The translations under genes and the position numbers were made by a program. A DNA stretch of 64,000 bases from Albugo candida (lineage: Eukaryota; Oomycota; Peronosporomycetes; Albuginales; Albuginaceae), in NCBI GenBank assembly GCA_905220665.1, contig CAJNAR010000170.1, forward strand, positions 186,001 through 250,000, given 5' to 3'. The number at the start of each line of letters is the position of its first letter. The stretch's first letter is position 1. The notes under the pieces were generated by a model. That model saw only the letters and a list, made by a program, of their open reading frames with translations, ran no database searches and was not told the DNA's origin. Below, piece after piece: positions 42,101 through 50,014 of the stretch.

Positions 42101-43100
42101 TTTTCCAGCTGCTGGAGATGTTGGTGAATCTGCACTGCGGTAAGTAATCCCCAGGTTTTACTGCGTGGTAAAATGGACCCTCATTGCTCCAGGTACAAGG
42201 ACATTGATCAGACTCCTTACGGCTGCATGTGGATCCATAACGATCAGAAACCATTTTGTACCCTGCTGGGCAATCACAGAAACAACTCGGATTGTTCGAG
42301 GCATCGACATACGATACAGGAATCCCATTTTTGAGTTTGGGGCACTTCCAGGAGCGAATCGAGGCAAATGGATTGTACAAAGAAACATCACTTGCTTTTT
42401 TGAGCTTGAAACCTTTGGTGGTGTTTGTTTTGCAAATCGATCCGGAGTCACAAAATTCAAAGTTGAAAATATTCTCGATCTGAGCGTTCTGTTCATATGA
42501 AGTCACCTGTTTGAAAGACGTAACGTCATTGCAGAAGCTAACTACAGCCGCTGGTCTATCTGCCTCGGTTGAAGACGAGAAATTCAACGAGACTTTTCCA
42601 TAGGAACTGAAAGAAGCAGCTCGTTTACGATTCCGCTCTTCCCTTGCATCGTAGGATGCCAAATTTCGAGAATTTGCGTATGACTCGTCCGCATTAATGT
42701 CTTTTTGGTAACTGGTTCCTGCTTGAGTTTGGCAATTCCCTTTAACGATCACAGTCTGAAATTTGAGTTGAACATTATCTCTGGTCTTCAAATACTTGTT
42801 TGTATCTGACTTGCTGCCTAATTGATCGACCCAATTCTTAATTATCGCAAAATTGCTGTCATCCAAGCAGTCGGAAATCGCAAGTACGACAACGACTGAA
42901 TTTCCACTTTGCACTTTGGTGTCCAAAGTACACGGAATCAGATTGCTACGATCATTAGCAGTGGTTTGTAAGACGGAGTATGGAAGTGGTGAGCGAGAAA
43001 ATTTTTCGAACAACACATCTTTACAATTAGAATTGTCAATTCTAGTAGTTCTCACTGAAAGGTACAGCCAAGAAAGCACTAGGTACTTCAATGGGCTCAT
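36186..43100 (-). CDS. Large secreted Cys-rich surface protein with Gly/Gln/Asn repeat array and C-terminal membrane anchor
   Basis: A single exon of 6.9 kb, 2,304 residues. I do not recognise the family. The ATG at 43100 opens a signal peptide (MSPLKYLVLSWLYLSV). Residues about 22-1080 form a Cys-rich ectodomain with dense cysteine clusters such as CFCDCPAGYKMVSDRYGSTC, GQCQRCCRLSMK and QQECCPTCGAQTACVP. An acidic linker (about 1080-1190) leads into a repeat array (about 1190-2103) of GQGSxGxGGNNPGAQVN alternating with GQGSxGGGxNIPLVQVR. A single membrane segment (about 2259-2281) precedes a short tail RRRREASRVDRYAEDAYFEL. This is type I membrane topology, ectodomain outside. The repeats suggest a flexible, perhaps adhesive or wall-spanning stalk; that is inference. 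Paired cysteines suggest a disulfide-stabilised fold. Confidence 0.85.
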   Translation of the reverse strand: MSPLKYLVLSWLYLSVRTTRIDNSNCKDVLFEKFSRSPLPYSVLQTTANDRSNLIPCTLDTKVQSGNSVVVVLAISDCLDDSNFAIIKNWVDQLGSKSDTNKYLKTRDNVQLKFQTVIVKGNCQTQAGTSYQKDINADESYANSRNLASYDAREERNRKRAASFSSYGKVSLNFSSSTEADRPAAVVSFCNDVTSFKQVTSYEQNAQIENIFNFEFCDSGSICKTNTTKGFKLKKASDVSLYNPFASIRSWKCPKLKNGIPVSYVDASNNPSCFCDCPAGYKMVSDRYGSTCSRKESDQCPCTWSNEGPFYHAVKPGDYLPQCRFTNISSSWKIPAPFPIDSYVSGKRTAFVDDKTVSADSRIELRAERKSVAVYDLKSINSQSKGKECDQKQSIPSDVTPNKVKGYPESFPSSVPATYGWIDYQKNGPSRVDKLTFSGYGQYKLSLTAYDVTGSYGKEGKTPKTSSSKCEGCLAIVDQTRPRRTETCPSRFCEGPECQSSVGFAEATSSNLKRANAAIMNLYKVQQTASNDACSVQNRCDEELFEMKDFHATTYKKQSNYRSGQECFNTEQFRMSLLRSASTKKNPFGKSDILQKSFPVAEGQCQRCCRLSMKLQERWVDYNCKFKFYTERCEGIFGEGCELDQCLQTHGNTLVTATAAVAPSYINESTIVKKSLPNGELQTRTEIHVSLDCTDSQPDCVLKASVNSLIVRREYFSFDIPGKNSEFSAAEYVFWRYKVVSDGLSQWQQFSENQEHTWKTKETEIIVEAWTQCGLAYRFPFSIVLRRNPPVTICNSFPSMWYQTTTPHSRVSNTLCSYKKSNFLELTFDYHPSLGSKNSQNSPDMGICNIMCTMEYEGASSIEILRVENTNSQVVKHFAIDLARAPKSTNSIVARCDFSYTNHAGGSETHTCDQTFLTAVCDESDKAVPDAKCKYDTCPATKSSAYELCYGDHIFMTPDRRTVLSNMQQECCPTCGAQTACVPILQSQGNAKSLYRCEPKRPSPAPKSGNYRQENSNYKVLTANTLLSDESIQDATGIADEQVASDRKRFVFEHPNELSEMEQQSAEMNGELQPTLETNEDPSIQSLTMRTQNIASDSPQILDVNQEVADVEGSERPVWGQIRARANGDFENNPSISAENDRNRRFVDQAHGQGPEGNAGQETDIMIPQRIKSEKWFIGGQNSFGNEISPLAQINGQGSVGGGGNIPLIQGRGSVGLGGNNPGAQVNGQGSVRGGLNIPLVQVRGQGSLGLGGNNPGAQVNGQGSIGGGVNIPLVQVRGQGSLGVGGNNPGAQVNGQGSIGGGGNTPLIQGQGSLGLGGNNPGAQVNGQGSIGGGVNIPLVQVRGQGSLGLGGNNPGAQVNGQGSVGGGVNIPLVQVRGQGSLGLGGNNPGAQVNGQGSIGGGVNIPLVQVRGQGSLGVGGNNPGAQVNGQGSIGGGGNTPLIQGQGSLGLGGNNPGAQVNGQGSIGGGVNIPLVQVRGQGSLGLGGNNPGAQVNGQGSIGGGGNTPLIQGQGSLGLGGNNPGAQVNGQGSIGGGVNIPLVQVRGQGSLGLGGNNPGAQVNGQGSVGGGVNIPLVQVRGQGSLGLGGNNPGAQVNGQGSVGTGGNIPLVQVRGQGSLGLGGNNPGAQVNGQGSIGANGNYSPGPNKGQGILGGLLLPLSQILGVGQASKRSNIPSYQNNGQGYVNGRNDVPTPQAPIRGYADESNNTPRASDQRNEYSGPNSNSARGPGQVQASVGGNILGLIKGQGSVGVGGILPVVQVNGQGSVGAGGNIPLIQGQGSLGLGGNNPGAQVNGQGSVGGGVNIPLVQVRGQGSLGLGGNNPGAQVNGQGSVGGGLNIPLVQVRGQGSLGLGGNNPGAQVNGQGSVGTGGNIPLLQVNGQGSLGLGGNNPGAQVNGQGSVGANGNYSPGSNKGQGILGGLLLPLSQILGVGQASKRSNIPSYQNNGQGYVNGRNDVPTPQAPIRGYADESNNTPRASDQRNEYSGPNSNSARGPGQVQASVGGNILGLIKGQRSVGVGGILPVVQVNGQGSVGAGGNIPLIQGQGSLGVGGNNPGAQVNGQGSVGAGGNIHGQGSVGLGGMNSEAQVNGQGAIGAGGSVYSEGSPAPCPSNEVGASAQGFTVVGSNGPQDRVEGNLGAVASPTGGGDQLQKQNYPQAASNKTRKQRKYQPAANLTSTSANNPYTSLIALEKNESKPMFENPAGNVGASEQALDKNFELDKEGALKNHTGFNKKDEGYTRVAGRVLASASNAATSYITKAQNHVAQLAIMGSAFLGVIVLAVARRRREASRVDRYAEDAYFELLS
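36790..39530 (-). repeat. Coding tandem repeat array, about 102-bp period in two 51-bp halves
   Basis: The array encodes alternating 17-residue half units, one ending NNPGAQVN and one ending NIPLVQVR. A shorter 15-residue variant of the second half ends in PLIQ. By eye the peptide NNPGAQVNGQGS occurs 18 times. Several 102-bp units are nearly identical at DNA level, which points to recent expansion or gene conversion. Length changes in whole units keep the frame. Confidence 0.9.
36940..38258 (-). repeat. Internal segmental duplication, copies offset by 798 bp
   Basis: About 520 bp at 36940-37460 recur almost identically at 37738-38258, offset 798 bp (266 codons). Both copies carry a non-repeat spacer absent elsewhere in the array (GQGILGGLLLPLSQILGVGQ, then QNNGQGYVNGRNDVPTPQAP). 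Differences are single bases, for example the GPNKGQG/GSNKGQG and IKGQGS/IKGQRS variants. The repeat block was therefore extended by a larger duplication as well as by unit slippage. Confidence 0.85.
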
Positions 43101-43956
43101 CGTGAATCCCGAACACTTTTCAATAAATTTGAAAGATCTCAACTATTCGATGCGCTCTTCAGCAGTCTATGAAAAAGTAAAAGTGAGCTGAGGGTACGAT
43201 CTTTTTCAAGCTGCAAAAACAAATACCAGGGGACTGCTCTCGGAAATTGGCGACTATCGAATGAAGAGTCTCGCGACTCTGACCGTGTGACACGTTTTCA
43301 GATAGTCTGAGCGGCGGAACGACGCTACCCAAAAGGCACAAGTGCATGCTAGGGTCTCGGTGTGACGAAGCAAAAATACTAGACCAAATATCAGATTTTT
43401 GTGTCGGTATTGGTATCCGTTGCTAATTTCGGTGTTTCTGACTGCTTTTTCAAATCTTCTTTGCTATTTATTATATCGCTATATCAATTGTCTTGCACAT
43501 GCCTTTCTCTTCGAGCACAGTAATTCTAGTTTTTATTGTTTAAAGTCAGAGCTGCTTGAGTCTTTAAGATTGTGCAAACCCAAAGCTAGTGTTTACGTTT
43601 TTGCATACTACCTAGTTTTGGACTAAATTAGTACTCACATCACTAAAAGCACCTGCTCCATCGTGATGTTTGATCCATATCAAGCAACTCTACTATAAAA
43701 ACTGCTTCCAAGGGAACGATCACCTAACGAAGTAATAATGCCAAAGGTCAAGATTTGGATCTTTGCATAGGTAGTTTCACTTATTCCGAGCATTAGCTGT
43801 AGTAATTTTGACGCACTATTTTTAATCTGGCTAAATCCTGTGCTCCAATCACATGATACGTCCCAGATACTCTTTTCTCAAATAGCTTTGGTCTTCTTTG
43901 GCAAATTGATACCTAAGGCTCTTGGCCATCCATTTATAGCTACACAATTCTCCATT
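43101..43956. promoter_or_regulatory. Divergent intergenic region, surface protein and 238-residue gene
   Basis: Genes on both sides start here and point away. About 856 bp, AT-rich, with short frames only. No specific element can be assigned. Confidence 0.4.
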
Positions 43957-44734
43957 ATGCGCGCAAAGTCTCTCAAACTACTCATCCAGGAACGATTGCG
44001 AGCGAAAATTGTTCGTGAGGATGGGGCAGAAAATGGCGGTGTACAGCGATCTGTCACGCCATCGTCTATATATCCCGAGATATTCAATTCTTTAGTATTT
44101 TGCAACTCGAACCTGACTGGCAAGATACTCGCATCGGCCGTGTCGACTGAACATAAACAGAGAGAAATAGCGCCCGAGATCGATCCCATACTGGATGTGT
44201 CGACTTCAAGTACATTCTATGATAAAGTTGAGTCCCCTGACGAATTTGAACATCCAAAGTATGACAAACATATCTTCCGAGACAATTCTCAGCTAGGTGA
44301 AGGTTCTGAATGTGGAACGGAGGTCTGTTTCATGATGGATTCTACCCCGGTTTTTTGTCATGCCGAAAGAATCATAAGCCCACCAAACAGTGTCTTTAGT
44401 TTTTCGCAACCTTCATTTCCGGCTAATCGACCCATGTTAACCGAATTGTCGGCTGATACGAATCTCCACGAAGAAAAGATGGGAACAAAACGAAAGGCTG
44501 ATGCGCAAATTCTTTTACGGGCCGTCCAAGGATCTGCAGCAGTAAGTTTTTGCATTAATACGTAGACACATTCATTGTGACTCAACCATTTTGAATTGCC
44601 AGGCATTTGTAGAAAAACGAAGACGACGTGCTCCACAGCTGACACCACGTACACTTGCGACCCAGCGATGGATGCACTCTTTGAGCTCAACCTTAAATGT
44701 GAAATGTGTTTCAAATTGTGATGTTTGTTTGTAA
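43957..44734 (+). CDS. Hypothetical basic/Ser-rich protein, two exons
   Basis: I do not recognise this gene. The first ATG in the open frame is 43957 (MRAKSLKLLIQERLRAKIVR). Exon 1 runs to 44541 and a strong GTAAGT donor with acceptor TTGCCAG gives a 61-nt intron; exon 2 is 44603-44734, ending TAA. The product is 238 residues. Near the junction is a basic, nuclear-localisation-like stretch: KMGTKRKADAQILLRAVQGS then AFVEKRRRRAPQLTPRTLAT. No membrane segments. The gene ends 285 bp before the PPGG-motif gene on the same strand. The 3' end is uncertain: alternative donors in exon 2 could extend it. Confidence 0.55.
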
Positions 44735-45019
44735 AACCCATTGAAATGACTTTTAGCTACCAATTTTATTTTCTTGTTTTACAGGATCATTAGAATGTAA
44801 TCATATATGTGACTTGATAAGCGTTGATGTAAATTAAACATTTTCGATCGAATATTTGTAGGTGCATTTGCATTACTTTGAAGCCCATAGCTGTGACGAA
44901 AGCGTACAGTGCAAAAAATGCCGATATCGATGATTCTACGTCGACTTGTTGGAATTTTATAATTAGTTTTTTTTCTCGTGAGATAATTGCTCGACTATTA
45001 GGCTGCGATTTGGCACGCA

Positions 45020-45948
45020 ATGTCCACGCTGACATCATCCGATCTACACATCAAAAGAAGTTCAACTAGAGTACGAGCTCCTCCGGGAGGTGCATCAAAT
45101 CTCTCATTTGGTGAGTCTAGCACGTCCGGCTACTCGTACTCTATTGTCTTCGTTATCGCTTTGTACTAGGTCCGGGTGGCTTTGGTGCTATTTCTGATCA
45201 AGTCGGATACAGCAATGCTCAAAATGATATCATCTCATGCCACACCAGTCGAATGGAACAGAACAATCTCGCGTTGAGGCAACCGATACAAGCTCATACT
45301 GTGCGGAAATCGTCGGCAAGTATTTTGGATAGTTTTGACTGTGAGCCTAGCGGGTCATCTAAATCAAGAATGAACGATCAGAACCAGTATGAATCATACC
45401 CAGACAATAGGATGCTCAAGTCTTCATCACGTATGTCTCTGGATTCCAAGCCGGACTCGACCGTTTACACGCATGACTTTAAAACCAATGTACCTATCAC
45501 TTCTTCTAAAAGAGATCAAAATTGGGAGAGAAAAAGGCGGTTGTGGCTTTCGAGGGCTCGATCCGCGCAAAAAGACCTATCTATTGTAGGAGAACCCTCA
45601 AAATCAAGCCAGGAAGATTATCGACTCGCTAGTCAACGCGAATACAGAAGACGAGAAACGCAGGAAATTATGTCACCATTATCAAAATTGATGAATGACC
45701 ATAACGAGCGCTATGAACCAACAACGTGTCATCATCAAACCATGCATCAGCAGCATTCCACACGAAGCCATACTGACAATCAAGATCAAATCTCTTTACA
45801 CCACGTGCCAGACCAAGTTAAGTGCATATCCCACAACCACATGCTTCAAGAAGTGGCTACTCCAAAAGTGGCATGCGTAGGAACACGAGCAGCTTCCCGG
45901 CAACCTCCTGGTGGCCATTCGAATTGGAATCCATTTTGCTCGAATTGA
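45020..45948 (+). CDS. HN1/Jupiter-like PPGG-motif protein
   Basis: Two exons, 45020-45110 and 45170-45948, joined by a 59-nt GT-AG intron, give 289 residues. The N-terminus reads MSTLTSSDLHIKRSSTRVRA-PPGGASNLSFG. This is the motif (S/T)RVxxPPGGxSNxxFG of the HN1/Jupiter microtubule-associated protein family. A second, weaker copy, AASRQPPGGHSNWNPF, closes the protein. The part between is Ser/Gln/His-rich, basic (DQNWERKRRLWLSRARSAQK) and probably disordered. Jupiter and plant SPIRAL1-like proteins use such short terminal motifs on microtubules, so a microtubule role is a reasonable inference. The motif spans the first splice junction (SF-G), which supports the model. Confidence 0.68.
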
Positions 45949-47436
45949 GACCCCTTATGTACAATTTCCACGTAATTTACTTCAATTTATCTTCATAGTG
46001 CACACTGAAACCGATTGCTCGAATGCTCAAAGCTTTTCATTTGATGTTATTGTCGAATTCACACCGGCCTGCCCTTAAATTGAAACGGTGCTGAACATAA
46101 ATAATAATCGCGCAGCATACTATGCCACTATCTATCATTGCTTCAGGTCCAGATCTAAATACATCGACAGGGATAGATCTAGGGTAATATCATATTGCCA
46201 GACGTATTTGTCATCCAATCCTTGTTGCTGAGATTTAGTAATGCCGCCAAGTTTCCAACAATGATGGCTGCATGTATCTCCCTCAAAACTTGAGCGAGAG
46301 TTCTTCTCAGTCGAGATTGCATGACGTGATAATTTGGAATCTGAATTTGATCTCGCCCATTCCAACGAGACTTCCGATGAGAAGATCCGATGCATGAATT
46401 CATTTGCTTCCAGACACACTTTTGAACGCTTCATTCCTTCCTGCACCCAAATGCCATTCGATGAACACTTTGCACTTTTTGCACAAATTGACTCCAAAGT
46501 AACTAGATCACGATACGCGCGAGAGCGCTTCATATCGAAAGTAATACTCACAAATGATATATTCGGCCTATCTGAAGCTTTAAAGCCTGAATCGATACTA
46601 CTTTGTAATACTATTGCGAAGGTAAAATGACTTTGGCTGTCAAAATGCCTTGGATGTTATATGAAAGCCTCGTGATCATTTGGTGGGCCATCCGGTGCAC
46701 TATTTGTGCGAATTATGTAGCTCAACTTGCGCATGCGTAGCTCTACTGACTACATCAAGAAAGTGCATTTTATATGATGTGAGAAACGATTTTGGTCTCT
46801 CTGGCAATATGCCGCATGGCTATTTTGACCTCTATAACGTGATATCACAGTACTGCAGAGAACATCATAAACATCCATTCCTGCGTTGATCACCTCCAGA
46901 ACATAATGGCAGAAAGGCAACTTTCAGTTGAAGTCCAACTTGAATTTGCCAAATGAACGTTATCGATTAGGTAACTGCAAGTCAGTGTCTCTCAAATTGA
47001 ATGAAGGCGGCCCTTTCGCAGAATATCTGATGGACTGCTAATCAAAACCTTAAATGGAGCGCTCGTGAGGTAGGGTAAATTAAGCAAAAAATCATCTGGA
47101 GTACAGTACAGCCTCCGGACCGGGTCAACGCTACTGCTGTTAGATTGTTGGCATCATTGATGAGACCACCGATCCGTCTGAATGTTACGCACGTGGTCAT
47201 GATATATGGACATGCAGACCACCAGCTATAAATAAAGCAAACTGATACAGAAAACGCAAGAAGCGTGTACCATTCGAATCAGCATCATTATAATCTACTT
47301 GACGAAAATAAATTAGGGATTGCGGAAGAAAGCAATAGGTTGCTACCAAATTCTGGAACTTTCAAGTTAAAACAGTCAAATCGTCGCTTCCGAAAAGGGT
47401 ATATCCTTCGGCTGATTTTACTGAAGTCGGTTCGAT
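45949..47436. other. Intergenic, 1.5 kb; nothing recognised
   Basis: Only overlapping short frames without family features (for example 46135-46551 minus, 46334-46630 plus). GATCT-rich hexamers near 46150-46185 are a small low-complexity patch. No RNA gene seen. Confidence 0.5.
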
Positions 47437-47958
47437 TTAACAATCCAACATTGATAGGACGCCCAACTTTTCATTCTGTCTCGCGAGAGTACGAGCATTT
47501 TCGCCTTGTTTTGTGACTGAATGTGAATTCACCCGTGCCTTTATTAATATCTCGACCACTCCTTCGGATCCATTGTACGCACCACAGTGTAATGCTGACC
47601 ATCCTTTATAATCTCGCGCCTCGGGATCCGCGTGATGTTCTAGTAGTACTTGAACAATCTCCTTAGCACCTCGTAAACACGCAAAATGCAAAGGGGTTCG
47701 CTTAAATAAACGATTTTCTACAGCATTCGTATTCGCTCCAAGCTTTATCAAAAACTTTACAACCTCTAGCTTTTCGTAATCACAAGCCCAGTGCAAAGGA
47801 GTCAACCCATACTTATCTCGCTCATCTAAGTTTCCTTTGTTTTCAACCAAAATGCGCTTCAATTCCTCCATGTTTCCTTCTCTTACTGCATCATGTAAGG
47901 GACTTGCATCCCACACTGTGTGCAGATCATCTAGCCCTCCGTGTGCTGGGCACTTCAT
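47437..47958 (-). CDS. Ankyrin-repeat protein
   Basis: A single exon of 173 residues, ATG 47958. Four to five ankyrin repeats fill almost the whole chain: SPLHDAVREGNMEELKRIL, TPLHWACDYEKLEVVKFLI, TPLHFACLRGAKEIVQVLL, SALHCGAYNGSEGVVEILI. The consensus TPLHxAxxxGxxxxVxxLL is intact in each. Ankyrin repeats bind partner proteins; no other domain is present, so the role is unknown. The start is 147 bp from the divergent start of the STI1-domain gene. Confidence 0.88.
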   Translation of the reverse strand: MKCPAHGGLDDLHTVWDASPLHDAVREGNMEELKRILVENKGNLDERDKYGLTPLHWACDYEKLEVVKFLIKLGANTNAVENRLFKRTPLHFACLRGAKEIVQVLLEHHADPEARDYKGWSALHCGAYNGSEGVVEILIKARVNSHSVTKQGENARTLARQNEKLGVLSMLDC

Positions 47959-48105
47959 AGATTAGCGTGCCGATCAAGGGCCCTCACTTGATGTGTACAA
48001 CGCTATCAATAACACGACGGATAGAATGGATCGCTTTTCTTTGCTTCATACTTGCTTACGATAACGCTGTGAAGAGTCAGTGCCGAATCGCCGCAAAAAT
48101 TGGCA
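47959..48105. promoter_or_regulatory. Short bidirectional promoter region
   Basis: Only 147 bp separate the ATGs of the divergent ankyrin and STI1-domain genes, so both 5' UTRs and core promoters must fit here or overlap. No clear initiator consensus was located. Confidence 0.45.
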
Positions 48106-49334
48106 ATGAGGAAGGTTGAGACGATGAAAATGCAAGTACAATCACCTTGCATCGAGAGTACTGACGGAAAGGAGGAATATGGACCGCCAATTTTGGGCTG
48201 CTTAAACTCTGATAAAGACATCAGCCTGACGTCGGATATGGGTGACACGACTATCATGAGCGAGATGATGAGGGAAGGAAGTTTAGCTCTTGCAAGGAGT
48301 AGAGAAAAGATTGAACATAAACGCCAGCAGGAAAGTAAATGCTGCTTTGGAGAGGGATTGCAAAAAGGATTCTTATCCTCAATAGGAAGCAAAACGCCGA
48401 AAAATTATACGCACACAGTAACCAAACGAGAGTCACTGGTAGACTCGACATTCACGGAACAGGCGAAATCTCTTGTCGTGGAATCGTCACCAAGGCTGAA
48501 TAAACAGAAGCCGTCTGTGAAGAGCGATGCTCTTGTCTTTCCGGAAGTACAGAAGGTGATGAACGATCTAACCAACACCAAAAGCGATGGTAAGTGGTGG
48601 AACGCAATTTGTGTCATTACCTAAACTTTTCTGGCCTATAGAATGGTCGAACGCTACAATGATGCAGAGACTCGCATCAGAACCGGAGCTTTGCCAAGGT
48701 ATATATCGTGTGCGTATTTTGCGAGTATAAAATTATGATGTCTTCGCGCAGCTTTCCAAGATAGAGAATTTATGGCAGCAGTTACGGAACTTCAACATAA
48801 TCCAAAGAGCATTGAGAAATATCAGGCATGGATTGCTAGCCCTTACATTATTGTTGATGAAGTCGCTAGTTTGAACTTTTCCACAGAATGACCCGAAGCT
48901 ACGAGGTATGCTACAAAAGTTCATTGCATTTTTGGGAGATTATTTCGAGCAGGTTCATTTGATTCGTATTCAAGCCTAACCTGCTGATCAATGCTCACCA
49001 GGTTGCCGAGGAGATGAAAATGAAAACACTTGCCGGATCATCAGAAGAGAGCACTCAGCCAATGGCCTCAAAAAATATCTGTAAAGTTGTTGATTTGGAC
49101 GAAGCACGCCGAGACGCAATCCGAAATATGCCTCATGAACCTGAGGAAGAAGCCCAAATTCAGAGCATCCTGAATAATCAACAGTTGATAAATGCTCTAG
49201 CTGATGAAAAGTTCATGCAGGCTCTTCGGTCTTGTGAGCAGTCATCCAGCGACCTGCGAGCCCTTGCTCAGGATGCTGATTTTGGGCCTAAACTGCGCTT
49301 ATTGCTAGATAATAAGATGATACAATTGCAATAG
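48106..49334 (+). CDS. STI1 (DP)-domain protein, possible co-chaperone
   Basis: Five exons: 48106-48589, 48642-48698, 48752-48825, 48887-48952, 49002-49334; introns 52, 53, 61 and 49 nt, closing to 337 residues. Two STI1-type helical modules: MMQRLASEPELCQAFQDREF with MAAVTELQHNPKSIEKYQND, and ILNNQQLINALADEKFMQAL with the following helix. In Sti1/HOP, HIP and ubiquilin such DP domains bind client or chaperone segments. No TPR or UBL domain is visible, so it is not a standard HOP; the N-terminal 160 residues are Ser/Lys-rich and featureless. The third intron begins GC (CAG|GCATGG) and ends CACAG, a GC-AG intron, needed to give EKYQ-NDPKLRG. The start at 48106 is the first ATG; upstream codons in frame are TTG and GCA. 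Confidence 0.78.
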
Positions 49335-49378
49335 TGCGTCAATGTCATATAAGAAATTGAGTAAATAACATAAATAAT

Positions 49379-49945
49379 ATGAGCAAGCGTGTGGATGCTG
49401 AGACGGCAAAGTATCGCGTACTGCAAGAAGGTTTAGTGATTTCGCAGGCTGTAGAAGACCAATTCCTATATTGAATCTATTTTCTAGAGCTCCAAGTACT
49501 TGTCACTCAGCAACAAAAGTATACACAACAAGCCAATGAGAATAGCATGGTAAAACAAGAGCTCGACTTGGTTCACGACGAAACCAAAGTATACAAGATG
49601 GTGGGTCCAGTGCTGCTGAAGCAGGACCTAGAAGAAGCGAAAACGAATGTGAAGAAGAGAATCGAGTTCATCAACCATGAATTGTACTCAAACTTCATGA
49701 AATGCCATCTCATACCATGCCTTATCTCATTATTATTGCAGAGAGAAAGTTCAAAAGAAGATTGAGGAAAAAGAAACTGAAGCTATCCGAGTACGAAAAG
49801 AGGTGACATTTTGGAGCTTTTATGAAAACAAGCAGCCGACTGAAATTGACGTAATCTTGAATCTTGAACATAGATCGCCACCATACAAATGGAGATGCAG
49901 AAGCAAGCGGCAGAGGCGTCGAGAAATGCTATTGCTGCAAATTAA
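49379..49945 (+). CDS. PFDN6: Prefoldin subunit 6
   Basis: Four exons, 49379-49430, 49488-49683, 49742-49790, 49874-49945, with introns of 57, 58 and 83 nt, give 122 residues (human 129). The beta-prefoldin pattern is clear: NENSMVKQELDLVHDETKVY then KMVGPVLLKQDLEEAKTNVK, flanked by heptad helices (YRVLQEELQVLVTQQQKYTQ and QKKIEEKETEAIRIATIQME). Prefoldin is the hexameric chaperone that hands unfolded actin and tubulin to CCT; subunit 6 is one of the four beta subunits. The ATG lies only 44 bp after the stop of the STI1-domain gene on the same strand, and the stop is 69 bp from the stop of the convergent methylthiotransferase gene. Confidence 0.92.
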
Positions 49946-50014
49946 GACGAGGAATATCTCATCTCACAAAATTTGAAAGGATTGTTACGTTGGTGCACAA
50001 AGTAGCGCATTCTA

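Noticed and set aside
36186..43100. HAP2/GCS1 gamete fusogen identity for the surface protein
   Set aside because: Topology and Cys-rich ectodomain are similar in outline, but I could not see the conserved HAP2 core motif, so no assignment is made.
46135..46551. 138-codon minus-strand frame, with a 98-codon plus-strand frame over the same DNA
   Set aside because: Neither has recognisable domains, splice context or composition unlike random translation.
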